Source: Pseudomonas khavaziana
GTDB lineage: Bacteria > Pseudomonadota > Gammaproteobacteria > Pseudomonadales > Pseudomonadaceae
DNA length: 64,000 nt
Direction of reading: 5' to 3'
Assembly (NCBI RefSeq): GCF_019145205.1
Contig: NZ_JAHSTT010000017.1
Span: forward strand, 1-64,000
Made by a program: the position numbers and the translations under genes. The stretch's first letter is position 1; the number at the start of each line of letters is the position of its first letter. Positions 60,740 through 64,000 of the stretch are shown here, one piece after another. The notes under the pieces were generated by a model. That model was given only the letters and a program-made list of their open reading frames with translations. It made no database searches and was not told where the DNA came from.

Positions 60740-61588
60740 TTAGAGCAGACTTTGCAGCTTGCGATGCAACATCGAAACGTTGCTTCCCTTTGCTACAAAC
60801 CCTGTAAGGGTCTCTGTAAGAAGGGCCGAGACTTTATCAGCTTCAGCTTTGCTTGGGAAGCCCCCAAACACACAACTTCCAGTTCCGGTTAATTTTGCTT
60901 CGGTAAATTTACCTAACAAATTCAAAGCGTTACGTACTTCTGGATAACGCCTTGCTACAACCGGTAAGCAGTCATTTCGACTGTTTCCCTTGGGAACGGG
61001 GCGCACTTTAATGGGAGAAGAGTTACGTGTCAACAACGGATCTGAAAAAATTTCTGCTGTACTTACAGATACTTGCGGCACAAGCACGACATACCAAGGT
61101 TCTTCGGGCTCTACAGGGGTGAGTTTCTCCCCCACGCCTTCGGCAAACGCGGCGTGCCCACGCACGAAAACCGGGACGTCGGCGCCCAGTGTGAGGCCCA
61201 TTGCTGCCAGGCGGTCGTGGTCCCAGCCCAGTTGCCACAGGTGGTTGAGGCCCAGCAATGTGGTCGCGGCATTTGAGCTGCCACCGCCGATACCCCCGCC
61301 CATGGGCAAAATCTTGTCGATCCAGATATCGATGCCGAGCGAGGTGCCAGATTGTTGCTGAAGTTTTTTCGCAGCCTTCACAATCAGATTGCTGTCGTGG
61401 GGCACACCTTCGAATTCGGTATGCAACTGGATCACTCCATCGTCGCGTACGGCGAAGGTCAGCTCATCGCCGTAGTCGAGGAATTGAAACAGCGTCTGCA
61501 ACTCGTGGTAGCCGTCTTCACGGCGCCCGAGGATGTGCAGCATCAGATTGAGTTTGGCTGGCGAGGGCAGGGTCAGGCGTTCAGTCAC
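60740..61588 (-). CDS. ispE: 4-diphosphocytidyl-2-C-methyl-D-erythritol kinase
   Basis: A 282-residue GHMP kinase of the MEP isoprenoid pathway. PAKLNLMLHILGRREDGYHEL is the substrate region and LPMGGGIGGGSSNAA the ATP-binding glycine motif. Between lolB and tRNA-Gln. Confidence 0.97.
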   Translation of the reverse strand: MTERLTLPSPAKLNLMLHILGRREDGYHELQTLFQFLDYGDELTFAVRDDGVIQLHTEFEGVPHDSNLIVKAAKKLQQQSGTSLGIDIWIDKILPMGGGIGGGSSNAATTLLGLNHLWQLGWDHDRLAAMGLTLGADVPVFVRGHAAFAEGVGEKLTPVEPEEPWYVVLVPQVSVSTAEIFSDPLLTRNSSPIKVRPVPKGNSRNDCLPVVARRYPEVRNALNLLGKFTEAKLTGTGSCVFGGFPSKAEADKVSALLTETLTGFVAKGSNVSMLHRKLQSLL

Positions 61589-61589
61589 G

Positions 61590-62207
61590 TTATTGCCCCA
61601 GCTTGCGCGGTTGCCAGTCCTTGATCACCAGCGTGACGTCCAGGTCGGTGCCGTGCAGCTTGATGCGTTCGGGCAGCCAATAACCCTTCTGTTCAACGTA
61701 GCTCAGGTATTCCACCTGCCAACCATCCTGCTCCAGCGTGGCCAGACGGCTGTCGCCGTTGAGGCTCAGGCGACTCTTGCTGTCAGGCGCCGGTAACCCG
61801 CGCACCCACCAGACCAGATGCGAGACGGGCAGTTTCCAGCCGATCTGCTGCTCCAACAATTCTTCCGGGGAGGTCGCTTCGTAGCGTCCCTGGTTGGCCA
61901 CTTCCAGGCTCACTTGCCCCGGTCGGCCGGTCAGGCGCGCCGCGCCCCGGCCCAGCGGGCCTGAGAGACGAATGTCGTAATAGTCCTGGCGTTGCAGCCA
62001 GAACAGGGTGCCGCTGCCGGAGTCTTTCGGCGCACGAACCCCGACCTTGCCCTCGATCTGCCAGCCATCGATGCTGCTGAGCTGATCCTTGTGTTGTTTC
62101 CATTGCGCAGGGCTGCCCTGGCCTTCAACGGATTCGCGGCTGCCTATGCCCGCGCAACCGGCGAGCAAGGCGATGAAGCTGAGAACAATAATGTGGCGCA
62201 AGAACAT
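61590..62207 (-). CDS. lolB: Outer-membrane lipoprotein receptor LolB
   Basis: A 205-residue lipoprotein (ALLAGC, Cys18) that accepts lipoproteins from LolA and inserts them into the outer membrane. The LolB core (WQIEGKVGVRAP, PVSHLVWWVRGLPAP) is clear. Two nt before ispE. Confidence 0.95.
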   Translation of the reverse strand: MFLRHIIVLSFIALLAGCAGIGSRESVEGQGSPAQWKQHKDQLSSIDGWQIEGKVGVRAPKDSGSGTLFWLQRQDYYDIRLSGPLGRGAARLTGRPGQVSLEVANQGRYEATSPEELLEQQIGWKLPVSHLVWWVRGLPAPDSKSRLSLNGDSRLATLEQDGWQVEYLSYVEQKGYWLPERIKLHGTDLDVTLVIKDWQPRKLGQ

Positions 62208-62211
62208 AAGC

Positions 62212-63936
62212 TTAAAGGGTCTCGGATCCGGTCAGGCGCTTGATGGTGCTGCGCAGGATGGGGCTTTCGGGTTGTTCCTTGAGGAACTTTTCCCAGATTT
62301 GTCGCGCTTCGCGTTGCTTGCCTTTAGCCCAGAGCACTTCGCCCAGGTGTGCGGCAACTTCTTGATCGGGAAAACGCTCCAGTGCCTGGCGCAGCAAACG
62401 CTCGGCCTCGTCGAGGTTGCCCAGGCGATAATTCACCCAGCCCAGACTGTCGAGTACGGCCGGGTCTTCCGGGTTGAGCTGGTGGGCCTGCTCGATCAAT
62501 ACCTTGGCTTCGGCGTAGCGCGTGGTGCGGTCGGACAAGGTGTAGCCCAGGGCATTGAGTGCCATGGCGTTGTCCGGGTCGCGCTTGATGATCAGGCGCA
62601 GGTCTTTTTCCAACTGGGCCAGGTCATTGCGTTTTTCCGCCTGCATGGCGCGGGTATACAGCAGGTTCAAATCGTCAGGGTATTGCAGCAAGGCTTGTTG
62701 CAGCAGCTTCCAGGCGCGTTCGCCCTGTTTGTTGGCCGACAAGGTCTCGGCCTGGATCAGGTACAGCTGGATAGCGTAGTCCGGCTCGGCATCGCGGGCC
62801 GCAGCCAGGCGTTTTTCCGCCTCGTCGGTGCGGCCGTTGCTCATCAGGATGTCGGCCTGGCGCAGTTGGGCGGGCAGGTAGTCGTTGCCGGGTCCGACCT
62901 GGGCGTATTCCAGCAAGGCGGCCTGCGGGTCGTTGCGCTCTTCGGCGATGCGGCCGAGGTTCAGGTGTGCCGAGTCTACGTGGCTATCGCGTTCAATCAG
63001 TTCTTCCAGGTAGCCCTTGGCCTCGTCCCAGGCCTTGGCTTCCAGGCACACCAGTGCCAGGGAATAACGCAGTTCGTCGTCGTCCGGGTATTGCTGGACC
63101 AGGTTGGCGAACTGCACTTTGGCGTCCTCCATGCGGTCCTGCTCTACCAGCATGCGTGCGTAAGTCAGGCGCAGGCGCTTGTCGTCCGGATATTTCTTGA
63201 TGCTTTTTTCCAACAGCGGAATCGCTTCCTTGCCGCGGTTGAGGTTTTGCAGCAGGCGTGCGCGCAGCAGGATCGGCGCAATCTCGCCGTCTTCCGGTGG
63301 GTTCTGCTCCAGTAACTTAAGCGCGGCGTCGGCTTCGTCGTCCTGTTGCAACAGCAGGGCCTTGCCGAACACCAGCTGGCTGTTCTTCGGGTGTTTTTGC
63401 AGCAGGCGGTCGAAACTTTTCATCAGGCCATTGCGCGTGTCCTGATCGGTGTCGGCGGCCGACAGCGCGAGGAAGTCGAAATGCGTGTCGCCCTTACCCT
63501 GCAGGACTTTCTCCATATAGACCATGGAGTCGTCATAACGGCCCGCACGTGCCAATTGCACCGCAGCTGCACGTTGGGCTTCCAGGTCGTCCGGGGCGTT
63601 TTTTGCCCAGATCAGCGAGGTGTCCAGCGCAGCTTGGTCGGCGCCCAGGTATTCGGCGATGCGAAACGCTCGCTCGGAGATGCCTGGGTCCTGGGTGTTG
63701 ATGGCCTGGGTCACGTAATTATCCAACGCAATATCAAAACGATTGCGCTGGCCGGCCAGTTCAGCGGTCAGCAGGCTGTAGATCGTTTCTTCACTGAACG
63801 AGGAATAAACCTTGGGCTTTTCAGGTGCGGGGGTATTGTCTTCTACCGGCGGCGTAGGGTCCGGCGACACGGGTGCCATGACCTGGCAGCCGCTGAGGAA
63901 GACAAAAGCAAGGAGCAACGCGGAAGATCTATTCAT
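62212..63936 (-). CDS. TPR-repeat outer-membrane lipoprotein
   Basis: A 574-residue lipoprotein (LSGC, Cys17) followed by about a dozen tetratricopeptide repeats (for example NALGYTLSDRTTRYAEAKVL). It is the conserved neighbour of lolB in Pseudomonas; function unknown, perhaps a scaffold in envelope assembly. Divergent from the gene beyond the right edge, where hemA is expected. Confidence 0.88.
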   Translation of the reverse strand: MNRSSALLLAFVFLSGCQVMAPVSPDPTPPVEDNTPAPEKPKVYSSFSEETIYSLLTAELAGQRNRFDIALDNYVTQAINTQDPGISERAFRIAEYLGADQAALDTSLIWAKNAPDDLEAQRAAAVQLARAGRYDDSMVYMEKVLQGKGDTHFDFLALSAADTDQDTRNGLMKSFDRLLQKHPKNSQLVFGKALLLQQDDEADAALKLLEQNPPEDGEIAPILLRARLLQNLNRGKEAIPLLEKSIKKYPDDKRLRLTYARMLVEQDRMEDAKVQFANLVQQYPDDDELRYSLALVCLEAKAWDEAKGYLEELIERDSHVDSAHLNLGRIAEERNDPQAALLEYAQVGPGNDYLPAQLRQADILMSNGRTDEAEKRLAAARDAEPDYAIQLYLIQAETLSANKQGERAWKLLQQALLQYPDDLNLLYTRAMQAEKRNDLAQLEKDLRLIIKRDPDNAMALNALGYTLSDRTTRYAEAKVLIEQAHQLNPEDPAVLDSLGWVNYRLGNLDEAERLLRQALERFPDQEVAAHLGEVLWAKGKQREARQIWEKFLKEQPESPILRSTIKRLTGSETL

Positions 63937-64000
63937 ATAGGAAGAGGACGACTAACCTGCGGTCGGATCATCATGACACAAGCCTTCGGCCAAACATAAC

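Noticed and set aside
1..64000. CRISPR arrays, prophage genes or insertion sequences
   Set aside because: No regularly spaced repeats, phage structural genes or transposases were found; the only repeats are REPINs.

Overview
The window looks like chromosomal DNA of a Pseudomonas of the P. fluorescens group. The evidence is the high-GC codon use, Pseudomonas-type gene neighbourhoods (mksFEB, holD-rimI, ychF-pth-rplY-prs-tRNA-Gln-ispE-lolB), five REPIN elements with GTGGGAGGGGGC...TTGC arms of the kind typical of P. fluorescens, and an Hrp1-type (rsp/rsc) type III secretion cluster. No phage, plasmid, CRISPR or insertion sequence was seen.

Layout. 105-3670: a lipid-transport operon of the PqiAB/LetAB type (two PqiA-like membrane proteins plus a six-MCE-domain protein). 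3838-8649: the mksFEB condensin operon, convergent with it. 8797-10027: holD-rimI. 10147-15063: an acidic hypothetical protein, carbonic anhydrase, a SET-domain protein, an unknown secreted protein and a Tat-exported phosphatase. 15143-15759: a MntA/HepT-type toxin-antitoxin pair. 15798-20066: carboxylate and gluconate transporters. 20204-28134: a czcCBA heavy-metal efflux system with czcRS, preceded by the C-terminal scrap of a CDF (CzcD-like) transporter. 28273-30813: a candidate small RNA, a DUF2790 protein, a PAS chemoreceptor, and a small protein with a long structured leader. 31264-38121: an AraC regulator with a LysE exporter, ddlA, a fused toxin-antitoxin ORF, a PgeF-like protein, gamma-glutamyltransferase and a PhzF-like protein. 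38252-38328: tRNA-Met.

38633-56645: a complete hrp/hrc type III secretion cluster. It has hrpL (ECF sigma), hrpJ-hrcV-hrpQ-hrcN-hrpO-hrpP-hrcQ-hrcR-hrcS-hrcT-hrcU on the plus strand, and hrpS and hrpA-hrpB-hrcJ-hrpD-hrpE-hrpF-hrpG-hrcC-hrpT-hrpV on the minus strand. The inferred circuit is HrpS acting with sigma-54 at a GG-N10-GC promoter of hrpL, and HrpL then firing two clear hrp boxes that head the two secretion operons. The island sits between tRNA-Met and ychF. 57021-63936: housekeeping genes (ychF, pth, rplY, prs, tRNA-Gln, ispE, lolB, a TPR lipoprotein).

Most interesting unexplained structure: the leader of the small gene at 30577-30813. An 8-nt segment containing the ribosome binding site is duplicated upstream, and a single complement lies between the two copies, as in a translational switch. 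Also notable are a candidate 94-nt RNA with a sigma-S-like promoter and a strong terminator (28273-28378), an in-frame RelE/HigB-HigA fusion with a perfect operator-like palindrome, and a histidine kinase whose last 18 residues are encoded by a REPIN.
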